This document shows, piece after piece, positions 44,302 through 57,835 of a stretch of DNA of 64,000 bases. The position numbers and the translations under genes are program-made. The stretch's first letter is position 1; each line of letters starts with the position of its first letter. A model generated the notes under the pieces. That model saw only the letters and a program-made list of their open reading frames with translations, was not told the DNA's origin and did no database searches. This stretch comes from Ooceraea biroi (lineage: Eukaryota; Arthropoda; Insecta; Hymenoptera; Formicidae), in contig NC_039517.1 in the NCBI RefSeq assembly GCF_003672135.1, forward strand, positions 868,001 through 932,000. Reading direction: 5' to 3'.

Positions 44302-47288
44302 TATCACGGAAGTATTCTTTTTTAATAATATAATATTTGTATATACACATATAACATTTTTAATATTGCTTATCTCGTTTTTAATGATTAGAAAATTATA
44401 TAAGTCGGAAAAAGTTTGTCGCATTTTCGCTCTGTTGGAATAGATTTAGCTATGTTAGGAAAAATCGGTCTCTGTCTGAGGGTTGGTCAGGCAAATCGAT
44501 ATCTATGGTTGTATTGGGTGAAACGATGTCGGTATTTATACCGGGCAAGAACATGCACTTTCCTACCTTACCGAGTTTTGTATCGGGTTGCATGTGTCGC
44601 CGGTGATGGCGCAACAAAATAGAACACGGTAAATTCTACATAGCAGGGTTGTAGATTTTAAAATTACGTCTACATGGATTATTTACATTTAATTTTCTAG
44701 ATACTAATAGAATGAAGAGAACGAACATGATATTATATTAGAAATATATAAATCTTATGTATGATATAAATCTTATGTATATAAATCTTATGTATAATTA
44801 AATATAACTCTTCTGTAAAAAAAATCTTGAATATGTAACAAAATTGATAAAATAAATATTCTTTATCGAAATCAGGAATCAAAAGTAATGTACATATGAC
44901 GTTCAGAAACTCTTTGCTCTTTGATATCAATTCGAATTTTTCATTTAATCTGCAATAATCCATAGAAATTGAATAATTTATAAAGAACCCTTGAATAAGA
45001 ACAATACTTGCAAAGAATAAGACTTTCTTCTCATCAGAATCGCGATTTATTCTCGAAATTTTCAAATCATCTGTTCGGATTCGAATCATACAGGCGCAAG
45101 CGTAACCATTAGTCGCATTATGATTCGTGCATTTTTTTATCGTTATCGTTTATCGAGCAGGCGATAACGACGTTCATCTTGACGACGTAAATGACGGGTT
45201 CCTCATCGAGGAGGCTTAGCTCGCCGCAGACGTAATCGACGGAGAAGAAGGAAGTTCCAGCGTAGGTGGTGGTTCGATTTCGTTGAGGAGGTGGGATGGG
45301 GGGGAGGGGGACAGAGATTTTGGCACCCTGCTGCGTCTCCTAATTGCCTCGCCTTCCTTGCCTCGGCAACGTCCACGTCCAGCACGCCCTTGAACCTTCT
45401 CGTGGGTCCACGTAAGGCCCCTAAATGCCCATCGAGCCTTGATTCCCCTCTTCCTTCTCCCTCCTTTCCACCTACGAGGAGGCCCCCGGCCTCCTCCCGG
45501 TCCCTTCTTTCTCTTCACTCGGGACGCTGAATAAGCAACATCATCTATCACACTGCGCGAAACGATATATTTGTTTTGTCGGGGCTTTTTAATTATTTAC
45601 AAACCGGCCCACGAGAACGAAATCTTCCGGGACCTACCCCCCGAGAGATTTTCGCCGTCCTGCGGGCACCCGAGATGCATCTCGGGAAAATTACGGTCGC
45701 GCGCGGTCCCTTTGCTAATTGAGTTTTCATCATCGTTGCCCCGATAGTTCGTACCATGTGATTAGCCAACTGTTGCCAACGGGAGAAAGAAACTGGGCTC
45801 GTGAAAATTTACTAAATTCTTGCGAGTGTCTCCTTTAAGCGCTCTAAGCGGTCTTATGAACTCAATTTCGAATTTTTCGAGACTGTTTATTCATCTTTTA
45901 TACATGATTTATCATTTGGCGGCTTGTGCGAGCTTAATTGAACATTAATGACAAAGAATGCAGTACTTGCATAAAATTATGTATGACATACCGCGCATGT
46001 GTCGCGTAAGAAATCGGGATTCCACGGGAGAGCACTTTGCACATACGATCTAGAAAGTTGGGGAAGGGGTGGGTGTGATTATCCCAGTGGAATGTCAGTG
46101 TCGGGATCCTGATGAAATTCGATCTCAGTATTGGAACCACCAGATAATGACTAGGAAGTCTGGAGGCGTGGTAATGAGGGTTGGCCCGGGGCCCTGTGAG
46201 GCCCCGAGATGGTAACACAGAGAGAGAGAGAGACAGAGAGAAAGAGAACGCGAAGCGTGGTCCCTTTTTCGTGTCTCTCTTCTTTCTCTATTTTCCGTTC
46301 GCGTTCTTCTCCCCCCCCCCCCCCCCCGTGAGCCCGTGCCCACGTAGGCTACGGGCGGGTGAGTCGGGGCCCCGCCGGTTTTCTAGCTGGTCTAGCTGGG
46401 TGATAAATTACGGTTGAGATATCGGCACCTCCTCCTGTCCATTCGTCAGGGGTACGTAAGGTTGCCCCGTTTAAAAGACAACTGCACGCCACCCCCCTTC
46501 CCGAAGCGGGGCCCAAAGCAGCGCTGCGCTCGCCTCATCCTTCAGGTCTCTCGTTCTTCCCTTTAGCCCACTTCGTCTTCTTTGGCAGTCTCATCTCGCT
46601 GGGGCCGGCTCGAGATAAGACATCAATCTTGCGCGCCGCGAATTAGCACCGGCTCGCCGATTATCCGCTGCTCGCTGCGATTCGCGATTCGCTCGCTTCA
46701 GCTTTAGTCCTGAGATAGGCTAAGAGTCGAAAAATTCTAGATGATATACATATATATGTATATGTATTGGTATGTATGTAAAGTATGTAAACGCAAAGAG
46801 TATGCAAATATATAAATATATAAATATAAATATATATAGGTAGATAACTAAATAAATAAATTTAATTAAATAAATAAATAAATGAATGTTATAATATATA
46901 TACCTATTTTATAATATATATACCTATTATAATATATATTCCTCATTATAATATATATACCTATAAAATACATAAACTTTTTCGCGGAAATAATTAAGCT
47001 ACAATATAGTGTGATTTTTCGATCTTGATTTTAAGAAAAAACAAATCGAAGAGAAATGTTTCTAGACTGCCTCCATCTCAAAGTTTTGCAAACGACGATT
47101 CTTTAAATAACAGTAAGCGTCTGATGCAAATGCCTGAAATTCTCGAGAGCAGCTTCCTTCTTGCATCACCTTCGCATCTTCTCACCTTCGCACCTGCATC
47201 GTGCCTCCGCTTTAGCTACGCGTGTTGGCCTACGTCGCAAAGTCAAAATATTTTCCGATTCGTCATGGTTAATTGGGGTACCAGGACA

Positions 47289-47289
<1 letters not shown>
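44302..47289. other. Intergenic or intronic sequence, no gene recognised
   Basis: AT-rich up to about 45.1 kb, then GC-richer. A minus-strand frame at about 45150-45290 reads protein-like, but I find no splice sites that would support it. Simple tracts include GA repeats at 46218-46250 and a run of 17 C at 46311-46327. Confidence 0.5.
46311..46327. repeat. Run of 17 C
   Basis: Homopolymer following a GA/CT-rich tract. The length may be unreliable in assembly. Confidence 0.9.

Positions 47290-47357
<68 letters not shown>
47290..47357. repeat. (CA)n microsatellite, about 34 units
   Basis: A perfect dinucleotide run. It opens long low-complexity frames on both strands (poly-Thr-His, poly-Cys-Val) that are not genes. 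Confidence 0.97.
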
Positions 47358-47358
<1 letters not shown>

Positions 47359-49100
47359 CCACACGCACATCCCAGCAAATCGCTCCGCACCCCGCATTTG
47401 CATTCCCAGTGCGCAGCCGGTGCGCGGGATATTTTCACGCGCGGTGTGAAAACGAGAACTGCTGTTTGTTTTATCGCGATGCAGGGCCGATTGTTTGCCA
47501 GGGCGGTGGGCAAACAGACCGAAGCCGGTGCACAAATGGGGACAGACGGAAGTGCGTCCTGCTCGTGGCGCAACCCTCCTCGTCCGCGTCCTCGTTTCTC
47601 GATCGAGGCGGCGCGTTCGCCACCCGGGCGATCTCGTTTACACGAGTTCCACGAGTTTGCCTGTTGTCCTGCACCTTTGTCTCGGTTCCTCCTTCCCCCC
47701 TGGCATTCCCTTCTTCGTTCCGCCTTCTCTTTCCCTTTTTTCTCTCCCCTCGGCCGCCGTCCTGTGGTCGCCTTCGAGGGCGAACCGTTGCATTCCTCGA
47801 AGGCGGCGCGCGCGCGTTGTTCGGCTCTCAGCTCGAATTTGGAACAAGGACGATCTAATGCCGCGGACAATGTTAACTGATGAGCCGGGGGCCCTCCTCG
47901 TAAGGACAATGCCGGGGGTAGGAAAACAGTGGGGAAAAAAACAATGGGCGCCCATTAGCATCTACCTGGCTCTTCGGCGGACGCTCCGTTTTCCCCCTTC
48001 ATCCTCTCCTCGTGAGCCCTTTTGGTATCTGTATATTCCTCAGTTCTCCTCCCCGTCCTTCTTCTTGTTTTCTGTTGCCGAAACAAGATATTGCATCTCG
48101 AGGAAGATTCGTATCCGTCGCGATATTCTCGCGACTCCTCACGACTCTCACCTCTCTCTCGCTCCAACAATTTTGACGTCCCCTGCCTTCCCCTTCACTC
48201 GCCGGCGAGCGTGGGACCTCTCTCTCGTTTTCTCCGCGAGATCAACTCCCGCGAGATCCCGCGAATTAACGTCCCGTCTCCGCGGCACACAATTCCGATT
48301 ACGCGAACGTGATACATTAATGTGACGTAATGCGAAAGAAATCCTGACTTTTCTCGCTCTTTTTGCAGAAACGTTTTCGCCTGCTCGCCACATACCAAAG
48401 AGAATTTTCGAAGGAAACTCGAAGGGAAGGACTTTCCGTCGAAGAACGGTTTTGCCTGGGTGCTCGTAATTTCGATAACCGCGGCGGATCCACGAGGGGG
48501 TGAATGTCCGCTGGGGTGAGCGGATGAAATTTATGAGAAAGTTAACGCTACGCAGCCATTGTTCGAGGGCTAAAAGGATCTTCCGCATTTAAACGGGCGA
48601 AATCACGATTTGAGACGCTGCCTGTCACGAGGCGGAATCATTATGAAGGGTAGGGAGGGAGACTACGTTGCCGATTCATGGCATGAGGATGTCCTGATGT
48701 TTGTGCAGGCGATTGTTTTCGTTGATCGCAATCGATACGGCTTGCTGACAATGCAAATGCTCGTGCGCGACGATATTTAACGTTTTAAAAATAATGTGTT
48801 TTCCTAAAAATGTTTTTTTTCGTGAGGCTTCTATGTATTATTAACAGGTTTTTCTTTGAATTTACCGATTTTATCTATGCCGAGGAAGCTCCGTACATGA
48901 AAATAAATGTTTAGTGAGTAGGTCCGTCCATTGAATATTTAACAGAAATGTGTTTGTTATTCGCGCAAGATAGCTTCGCATTGTATAATTTGTGTAAAAT
49001 AAAAACGCTTTTCTTGAGCCACTAATGATTCAGCGAATAATTTGACGAAATTATCTGCTAACGAACGTTAGTGCTCATTGAGAATGTAATGTGAAATACG
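47358..49100. other. GC-rich low-complexity sequence, no gene recognised
   Basis: Long overlapping open frames on both strands at 47.5-48.6 kb follow from high GC and pyrimidine bias (Ser/Arg/Pro-rich translations). None has splice support or a recognisable domain. Confidence 0.6.
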
Positions 49101-49160
49101 TACAGGGTGTCCCAAACCTCGCGCACCAATTGCTAATGACATATTCCTGAAATTTATTTA
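49101..49160. mobile_element. Solo mariner-type terminal repeat
   Basis: TA followed by CAGGGTGTCCCAAACCTCGC at 49103 has the typical outer end of Tc1/mariner elements (compare CAGGGTG at 6290 and 32372). No matching inverted end is visible downstream within several kb, so this is a truncated copy. Confidence 0.45.
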
Positions 49161-50297
49161 AATCATGAAAATCCTAATAATTAAAAATCCAATATTAAAA
49201 CCAGGCTATAATATAATAATTTTCAAACGAACGTAACGTACAATAATTTAATGACATTTATTTAAGACAGCACTACTGATCAATGATCGTGAGATCACGC
49301 AATCACGATAATTATCGCCTTCCTCGTTCGCGTACGTTTAAACACGCGGTTTTGTCATGGCGGTTAGCCCCGTTCCCTTTCGAGGGCCCGAGAGGACAGC
49401 TCGTGGCGCCAGAGAAATATCGTTTAGCCGCAGGTGGAAGTCGTTCTCATCGGGGAAGTCGTAGATCGATTTCAGAAATTTCACCCCAACCTCACCATTC
49501 TTGAGGCCACACCGAAAGGGCCCGGTCCCCGACTGGGCTCGAAGCGTTTTCACGCTACTTTTCGGCGATTTGTCGGTCGCGTGCAGAACAAGGGCCTCCT
49601 GATGAGAAAAGAGAAGAGGGAAAATTATATTTCGTAGTCAAGGCGGAAAAATGGTGGAACACCCGGTTCGTGACGTCCGTGAATTCGCGTCGTAACCGAA
49701 ATAAACCAGGTAGATAATGTCCGACTGATAACCGTCGCCAGATAATGCCACCGTGATTGACGTATGAGGCACGTGCAACTGGTAAAAAATTGATGTTCCT
49801 TGAAAACCGAGTTTAAACGTTGCTCATCGCTCGATTTACCTTATTTATGCCTGGTTCCCCCTTTAACGTGTTTTTTTACGTATTAACGCGCACGTGATAT
49901 TTTACAGTAAACATACTCTTATATAAAGACTGTTACATATGTATCGTCTAAGTATTTTCTACTAGAAACTCGGCTTTTCCAAGTTTTTTTTGGAAATCAT
50001 GTAAATTGCTGATAATAATTATCTTTAACGTTAACGTAGATAGAAAGTTAACGTTAAAACGACGACGTGCTCGGACTATAATATTTATTTTGTATTAATC
50101 CGTTCAGAGCCAATGTCCCATTTCTGATATATTGAAACGAGTAAAATGAACTGAACAATAAATAATGCAATCCAACTTTTAGACTTTTCAAAGTAGTCTG
50201 CAGTAATGAAAATAATGTCGCGTCGTATAAGTAAGAAATAAAAGCGCAATTGCAGACTTCACATAAAAGTCTTTACATTAGTAACTATGATTTTCAG
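49161..50297. other. Intergenic or intronic sequence
   Basis: Nothing beyond short chance frames. The GC-rich patch at 49330-49660 is open on both strands, but I see no good splice sites. Confidence 0.5.
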
Positions 50298-50445
50298 TGA
50301 ATCAACTAGCCGTTCCAGAGACGCTCGCTCGATCACAGCGTGCAATCACACGATGCAGCAATCAAGCAATCGTTACGAGATAGATCACTGGGTTGCCGGA
50401 GAAGTTCCCAGACTGGTCGGCGCGCAGCCGAGACGAGAGCCGATG
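50298..50445 (+). CDS. Candidate plus-strand coding exon, unrecognised
   Basis: A TTTTCAG acceptor and a strong donor (ATG|GTGAGT) frame 148 bp. Only one of the three frames is open through the whole exon. It reads ESTSRSRDARSITACNHT followed by MQQSSNRYEIDHWVAGEVP, with the internal ATG at 50353 as a possible start, and ends in phase 0. The right splice signals and a single open frame favour a real exon of a large gene whose introns fill this region. I cannot name the family or find the neighbouring exons. Confidence 0.4.
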
Positions 50446-52245
50446 GTGAGTAGCAATCCCGGAAACGGAGAATTCATTTTTGTCAGGAGAATTTCGCAGC
50501 GATTCGCCTCGGATTGGCGGCCCCGCGGAATTCGACGATCCCCAAGACCGATCCCGTTGGTCTGATCCCGTTCGTAGGTTGCTCGCTGAGGAAACCTTGT
50601 CGGGATTTCTCACGATTCCTCTTCTCAGTCTCCAATAATCGGCCTGACCCACGAACGAAGAAGATTAAATAGCCCTCCGAATCCCGCGGCGGCAGCGATT
50701 CATGGAACGGTCGTCGTCGAACTTTTGTCGTCACATCGTCCGGTATCCTCTTGATAGCGACAACGCGATCCTATCGAATCGGTGTTCTGGCAGCCACGAG
50801 ACGTGCTCGCTCTATGAGCAGCCCCCGCGCGCCGAATGCACTTAATCGCCGGACGTGGACAGCCCTCCGGGTAATCCGGTTCATTCGATTTCGTTAACGG
50901 TACCGGTGAGAACGGCCGCGGGGCTGACGTGAGTGTTTTAAGCGATTGCGTTTACCCTGACACGTGATATGACGCTCGAGTAACGCCACGCGGGTCCACG
51001 AAGTCGCATCATCGGGCGAAGGAAGCTGAGGGAAGAGATTCGCACGGGAGATTTATATAGACGCGTCATTGCTTTGTCAGCTGTCCGGTTCGTCTGCGAA
51101 ATGGTAATGAGAGATGCAACAATAGCAATAGAATAGAAACAAGAGCACCTCCCTCCCCCTCTTTCTCTCACCCTCTTCCCGGTTTAATTGTAAATTCTAT
51201 ATCTCATGCGGATCCGCTAATGGGGACGAAAAGAGCGTTTATCACTGGCCTTATCCACACGTCGGTCTCTGATGGGCTCTCGTCATCTTCTCGGTGGCAG
51301 GCGCGATTTCCGACGCACTACGTCGCACCTGTGCGATCGTTTTTCTCCCGGCGGGTGGGCCGTAACAACGTTGGGCCGGACTTTTCCGGTTTTACGCGTC
51401 ACGCCGTGACGCTGCTGCTTTATCCGAGTGTGCCCTGTGAATGTGAACAGGGAAAGCACGGGGTAAGCTCGTCGCGCCTGTTGGTGATGATGTGCTGATG
51501 CGCGACGTCGCACCCTCGGAGCGTCAAAACTGTCGGACGGGTATCGTCGTCAAGCGTGTTATTAAAATTAATCGAGCCTCTCACCACGCCTATCCTCTCT
51601 CTCTTCCTCTCGACTCCGCAAGACGAATCGTTGAAATATTAAATGCGGCCTGTTTAACGTTTCACGTTTCAACTAGCGTTGCTCCAGCACGTCCGACGTT
51701 TCTGCAGTGCTTCGCCGCGTTTTTCTCGTCGACCGTGGACGACTAGCAGGTCTGCAAATCGACGCGAGTAGTATTCATCGGTTTAAGTCATTTCGATAGT
51801 GATTTTTAATTATTTTAATAACAATATTTGAATTTTCTCTTTTAAGATATTATAAGAGTTGTATAAAAGTATTCTTTAGAATTTTCTATTTTTCCTACCC
51901 CGACTTTGAGGATGATTAGCGAGTCTTTTTTTCTTCTTGCTTGAGATTCCACTTTTTGAACGATACAACCCGCAAGATGCTCTCTATATATTCCAATTTT
52001 CGCGATCCCAAAACAGGGGAGAACGGACACGCGAGCGCAGGGAGAAATCCCAGCAATAACGCGGTCGTTTTTACTACCAGGATAATTAACGTGGCGGTAC
52101 TTGTAGAACAACGGATCGCGTGCGAGTAGGACATCCATTATATCTGTCGCTGGGGTTCGCAAGTCCGACGTGACACGTCGGACACCGGGGCACGATCTCG
52201 GCGAGATGGTAGCTGTGGTCCCAAGGGCTAAAAAGAGGCCTACTT

Positions 52246-52296
<51 letters not shown>
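52246..52296. repeat. CT-rich microsatellite
   Basis: TCTCTG units grading into a (CT)n run of about 17 units. Confidence 0.95.
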
Positions 52297-52297
<1 letters not shown>

Positions 52298-55200
52298 GGG
52301 GCCAACAATAAGTAAGTATCCTCGATCGGCGTAAGATAACGCGAGCGGCGCGTAGATCATGTACGACGATCGCGATGGTGACCGGATAGGGCCGCTTGCG
52401 TTTTGTTCTTTCGGCGATGAGAGCAAGGATCAGATAATCCTCGGGGGTGGCAGCGGCAACGGAGGCCGGGAGGGAGACGGAGGGTAAAAGGAGAGCAAGG
52501 AGAAAAGAGAAAGGGACACTCCGTTCCGCAGGCACGGTTTCCCTGTACCGGAAAGCGAGAGCACGTCACGTTCTCGCAGTCAACCTGTTCTATCTTTTCG
52601 CTTTTGTCTCCTGCCTCTCGCCTGTGGAACTGTATATTCTCTCGAAAGCAGTCGAAAGCTGAGGCTTATCCATCGAACGGATCCAAATATTCAGTTAAGA
52701 TCGACAGGATCATACATATGCGCTTAGTTCGTCAAGTCTGCTTCTTGCACTTAATCACTTTAACGTGCAGCGTTAAAGCATTCCGGTGTATAATTTTTGA
52801 TAAGAATATTCACTGTATCGATATCAGTGGTGAATTTCTACAACAATTATTTTCTAATTTTTCAAGGAATTGCTGATGAAAATAAAGATAAATAAAAAAT
52901 CTTAGCTATTTATATCATACAATACCTCACCGCAAATAAATTTGCTAATACATTAGTCAAAGCGTAGCTACAATCAGACAGACTCGTGACAAGTCTTTAT
53001 CTGAGTGCTTGAGGCATTAAGTTCCTGCATAATTTCAACCGATAGATTTTCCGATAGGTATTTTATTGGTTTGCTACGCCAAAATCTAACGAAACGATAA
53101 ATAATCGTATCGCATGTTTAATAGCTATTTCGATCGCGACTGCCCGCGTTAGTAGATTCCGCAATCACTATATTCTTGCTATTGATTTTGTCTATTTTTA
53201 CTACTGATTTGTAATAATTTTCATACCTTCGTATACGTTCTGCATCCATTATGTTCATTCACTTAAAAAATCACCGTTTTGTGGTAAAATATGTTAAGTA
53301 TATTTCTTCTTATTATTTATACTTATTCTTCTCATTTATTCAGAGATTTTTCAATCACCATTTTTTTACTACCTTTAGTATTTTGCGTAATTACATTCCG
53401 CATAAAAAACACATTTAGATAGTTAAGTCATTAAAATATTGTGCAAGTATAAAACTTCGTAATTATTAAAGAAGCAGTCTTTGCAAAGACATTGCGGAAA
53501 GGACTTCGCAAATATTATTTGTTAAAGCAAACTCTTATACTTACTCTTCGCAAAGCATCGTGAGAATAACTTTGTCATTTTTTCACGAAATTATGTGAGA
53601 TTCATGTGTTATATACAATTATCATGTTCGTACATGCGTGAATAAATTCCGCGATTGTTTCAAACTTTCGCGTTTCAAATATTTTTCTTTTCAAGATTTT
53701 TATTTTTTCGTTTCGTGTTTCCTCGCATCTTCGTTTTTTCACGCCCCACGGATCGCGAGTGCAATGCAGTGCCGAGATTTGCTGTAAATATTCGTAAATT
53801 CCGTTCCGTACTATAAATATTTATTAAAAAGAAACTATCGTGTTACGTCCTGAGTGCACGTGTATCATATATAATTGACTAGGGAGATTTGCTCTAGAAT
53901 GCAAGTGCAACGATGAGGACGATTCCAAATCGGAAGGTCTCAGGTGCGGTTTCAGGAAGCTCGTCAGCGGATTTTATTGCTGAACTACGATGAACAACGA
54001 TGGACTTCGAGCATCGTATATCGTTGTGCATTGATAAGTGCTTGATTTTCATACTAAAGTAGCTAGTAAAATGGCAAGTAATGCATGCGCAGTTTGTAAA
54101 TCGCACTGATCTTTTACAAAACCTATTATTAGCGTAGACTAGTGTAGAATGTGTGTGAGTTAAGAACTTGCACGTCACAAAAGAAAGACGGGAGGGAAAG
54201 AGAAAGAGGGAAACAAGAATTTCTTTATATTCCTTGACGAAAATGTAATTTTTGTAGAATATCGCGGAAATGTCATTTTCGAATGTGCTTTTTGAAAAAT
54301 ATCATTGTTAGGCTCTTCGATAATTGCAAATGAAAACTAATCGCCAGTCGTGATTAAAAGCATATTAATTAGTTACATATTAATGATTTTTTTACTGACA
54401 AGCTTCCTTTTAACAAGCTTCCTTTTAACAACGAGAACAAGAAATAAATAACGTGTTTTGGTTCCTCGAAACATTCAAAATTTGTTCTCTTCAAAGATTC
54501 TTTTGTCCTTCCTGCTCGTTTCTTTGATATTTCGAGGTGACAGATATAGCGTCGCAAGTGACGTTCGGGCGATCGTTATCGCTGGCTCGTTGCGCGAGTT
54601 GCGGTGCTCTGAATTTTCTGAGGCAGAGATCGATCGACAGAGATCAATCTGTTCTTTCTTCGTCGCAACGTGTCCATGCCGTGACGCGATACGCCATGCA
54701 TAATATAACATAATAGATTCACGCCGGATCGCCGCTGAAACGGAGTCTGCGTGAATACATCTCGCACGATCGATTTTGTCGCTTACACATATCGTAAAAG
54801 CGCGATTGCGCTAAAAAAAAGCTCGGTGCGCGAGGAGGCAAGGGGTGGCAATGCGAATTCCTGGAAGACAAAGACGGAGAACAGAGAATGGCAGGTTCTG
54901 ATTCGTTCGTGCATCTCGCGAAATACGATGGAAATCGATATTCTTTTTTCTTTCTCGAGCTCTTTGAAAATTTATTAATTGTGTTGAAAAATAAAAAAAT
55001 AAACCCTTGGGATTTTTCAGTTTCCTAAGTAGTAAATTCGACGTTATTTGATTAATCATTTCGCGTTGTAATTAAATGTTATATTTAGATTCAAGATTAT
55101 TGCACGACTATTGCACCGATTATTGTAAATAACACATAATACTATATTTTAAATAGTGAATAATGAATAAAGAGGAAGAGAGAGATATTTAGGGAGAGTC

Positions 55201-55878
55201 TGTTCTCTTTTATATATATCATTATGATTCACACAAATTGTCTTTCGTATACTGGTTTTCATAAAATGCTATCCCGGCTGGCTGGTTGTGCGTGTCGTTA
55301 CCTGACGCCTCACGAGAGCCTCGCTTGTCGCCCGAAGCGACCCTGGGCGAGACGTTCTCCCCGCGGAAGCTGAGCTGAGCGGAGCGAAGACGGAGAGGTA
55401 GAAAGAACGTCGATGGATCACGATCGTGCGAGATACATAAATGCATTTACGACTTCTTCTCCTTTTGTCTCCGTACCTCCTTACCCCTGTCTCTTCCTCT
55501 TTTCTCTCCCTGTCTCTTTCTTTTCTTTTTTCTTCCCGTTTTCTCTCACTTCTGTTCCTTTTTTTTTTAAAGCCGCGCCACCGTTTCGCCGCCTCCGATC
55601 TTTTTCTATTCCGCAGCTCTTATCTTGGCGGTAGCCCGGGGACATCGGGGCCGACTTCTGTCCGATTCTGTCGTTCCTTATCGCGCCATATATCCCGTGT
55701 CGATGGCGAACCGTTCGCCGCGCAGATAACGGCGTGCTACATGCATTATTCAGGCGTGTACACCGCGTACTCACGCATATTACGCGCCGGTCGCGACAAT
55801 GCGCGAGCCCGACCGTCTTATCGGCTTCGCCGTGTATCGTCGTATCGTTTGATACTTTTACGTAAGGGCCCGCATGGG

Positions 55879-55880
<2 letters not shown>

Positions 55881-55914
<34 letters not shown>
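55881..55914. repeat. (GTC)n trinucleotide repeat, 11 units
   Basis: A perfect trinucleotide run. It reads as poly-Ser or poly-Thr in chance frames on the two strands. Confidence 0.95.
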
Positions 55915-55915
<1 letters not shown>

Positions 55916-57429
55916 GAAATATACTCCGTGACGCGAGAACGAGGCTCGGCAAAAATCGGATTCATCCACGTGCGATGTTTTGCCATTTAACACCAAAAAA
56001 TCGATAGATCGAAATCTTAAGAGAATACTTTTCTCTGTGCTCTTGTAGCTGAAGAAAAAAGTTAATTTTTTTAAAACAAATCAAGTAGATTATGAAACAT
56101 TCAAGGACTATTCTATTACGAAAATGTCGAGGCGATAATAGTTTGTAAATGGTTAAAGTCATTAACTAACTATTATTATATAAATTATTTTAATTCTTTA
56201 ATATATATTATTTTGCGCCTCCGTTTCTGCCACCGGTCTTTTTACGTTTCGATAGATCGGGTATCCGATGCCGAAAATGTGATTAAATACAATATGATAA
56301 TATTCCCGTAATAATGTTATATATCATAATTACGTATAATACTCGCTCAACATTATTTGCGACAACTTACTAGTAAGCAAAAGTCATTCTAAACAGGTTT
56401 CACTGTACGAAACGCACATACTTAATAACAAAAAGACAGGAACAAGGAATGCATTTTCTCTCCTTCGTAATTTTTCCGGGGGAAAACTTCACCCCTGGCG
56501 CGAGTGCGCGCGGCTTATGTTATTATATCGCCGCAGGGGTACCGAGGTGTCCGTTTCGAAATTTAACTCTGACAACATCTTGCCGCTGTCAACTGTCAAT
56601 TAACCCGCTGTAATGGGCTCTCAATGATATCAATTTTACAGCGTCTGCTCGGCAATGCCAATGAATCGGGGCGCGTTCTCCGCTCGCGCTCCCGTGCGAT
56701 CCCCGTATGTAATTTCGACGCAGGCGCGCCTGCAAAATTATACCTCGCAGCGACGAGCATTATAATGGCCCGAAGTCGTTCGCGGCCCGCTCGCGGCGGA
56801 ATAAAATGATGTAAAAACATCCCGTGCTCAGCCACTAATCGATTAGTCGCCAATACGCGCGACGCGTGAAGACGCAGAGACGCACGAGAGGTGCACGCTG
56901 CGGGCCCCATCGGAGGCCCTGAAACTTACGAACCCCCGACACGGCTTCCGCAATCGGGTTGACACAATCTCCGCCGCGAATCTCCGCTTTTTGTTTCGGT
57001 GCTGCGTGCTCTCGGGTCTTCATGGAGAAGCCACCCCGGTTCGTTAGCTCGTCGATCTATCGACGTGTCCATCTAAAGTGCGCACCTCATCTCTTTCTCT
57101 TTCTCTGTCTCTTTTTTTCTTTCTTTCTTTCTCTTTTCTTTCAAGCAAAGAGCAGGGAAGAAGAAGAGGGTGGATACGTGTACTCTTCGCCGCAGAAACA
57201 ACGATCTGCCTCGTTTCGTTAATCGCTTATCGCGCCGCAAGGATCGTGCCATGTATCGCGACGGGAAATCTCGTACGGAAAACGGGAAAATGACGGATGC
57301 GGGGACATCTTGTTCGCCGGCGATTCGACCGAGCACTTTTTCTTTTGCTTCCCCCTTGACTGTTAATTTTCTGGAAACAAATGAGCGCGATGTCCCTCGA
57401 GTCTCCATACCTCCTCGAAATTACTTTGA

Positions 57430-57835
57430 TTGAAAATATTGTAAATTCAGAAATGAAAAAGTTCTCGAGTTTAAAATTTTTTTTCTTCTGAGAGGAGTTC
57501 TGAGTTGATGATATCATTATTTTTTATATTGCCTAGAGTTCTCTGCTATTGAAAATACCTTAAATTCAGAAATGAAAAAGTTCTAGCCTTTAGAAATTTT
57601 TTCTTACTCCGAGTTGTTCTGAGACTTTTATATTGTTAATTGGCATATTGCCAAGATTTCTCGACTATTGCAAATCCTTTAGATTTAGTTATGAAAAAGT
57701 TATCGAGCTTAAAAGATTTTTCTTCTCCGAGGAGTTCTGTGATATTTATATTGTTAGTTGACATATTGCCTAGATTCCTCGACTATTAAAAATCCTTTAA
57801 ACACGCAAATGAAAAAGTTTAATCCTACTCCAAGT
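57430..57835. repeat. Satellite-like monomers, third locus
   Basis: Three to four monomers of the same family as at 16.4 and 19.6-20.0 kb, recognisable by GCCTAGAGTTCTCTGCTATT near 57530, TTGGCATATTGCC near 57641, and AAATGAAAAAGTTCTAGCC. The GCGCGCGC-headed portion is absent here. Confidence 0.8.

Larger units (their letters stand above)
50446..57429. other. Intergenic or intronic sequence, GC-variable, no gene recognised
   Basis: Contains simple repeats (CT-rich 52246-52296; GTC repeat 55881-55914; CTTT-rich 57100-57146). The 52.7-54.4 kb part is AT-rich with no open frames of note. Longer frames near 55.4-56.0 kb are pyrimidine-rich or follow the GTC repeat. Confidence 0.5.

Noticed and set aside
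45150..45300. Minus-strand protein-like stretch (SVDYVCGELSLLDEEPVIYV)
   Set aside because: Attractive residues, but there is no acceptor or donor in suitable positions and no recognisable family; not strong enough to annotate.
47025..47909. Open frames of 239-277 aa on both strands around the CA microsatellite
   Set aside because: They run through the (CA)n tract (poly-Thr-His or poly-Cys-Val) and low-complexity GC-rich sequence, overlap one another in all frames, and have no domains or splice support.
47495..48325. 276 aa plus-strand open frame
   Set aside because: Ser/Arg/Pro-rich translation of a pyrimidine-biased GC-rich stretch; overlapping minus-strand frames are equally open.
49338..49553. 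Minus-strand frame with SIYDFPDENDFHLRLNDI
   Set aside because: Reads protein-like, but the opposite strand is equally open and no clear splice sites flank it.
50487..50570. Possible exon directly after the 50298-50445 candidate
   Set aside because: The intron would be only 41 bp, shorter than usual for insects, and the donor is weak.
55441..56007. 188 aa plus-strand and 171 aa minus-strand frames
   Set aside because: They are produced by a pyrimidine-rich tract and the GTC repeat (poly-Ser or poly-Thr).
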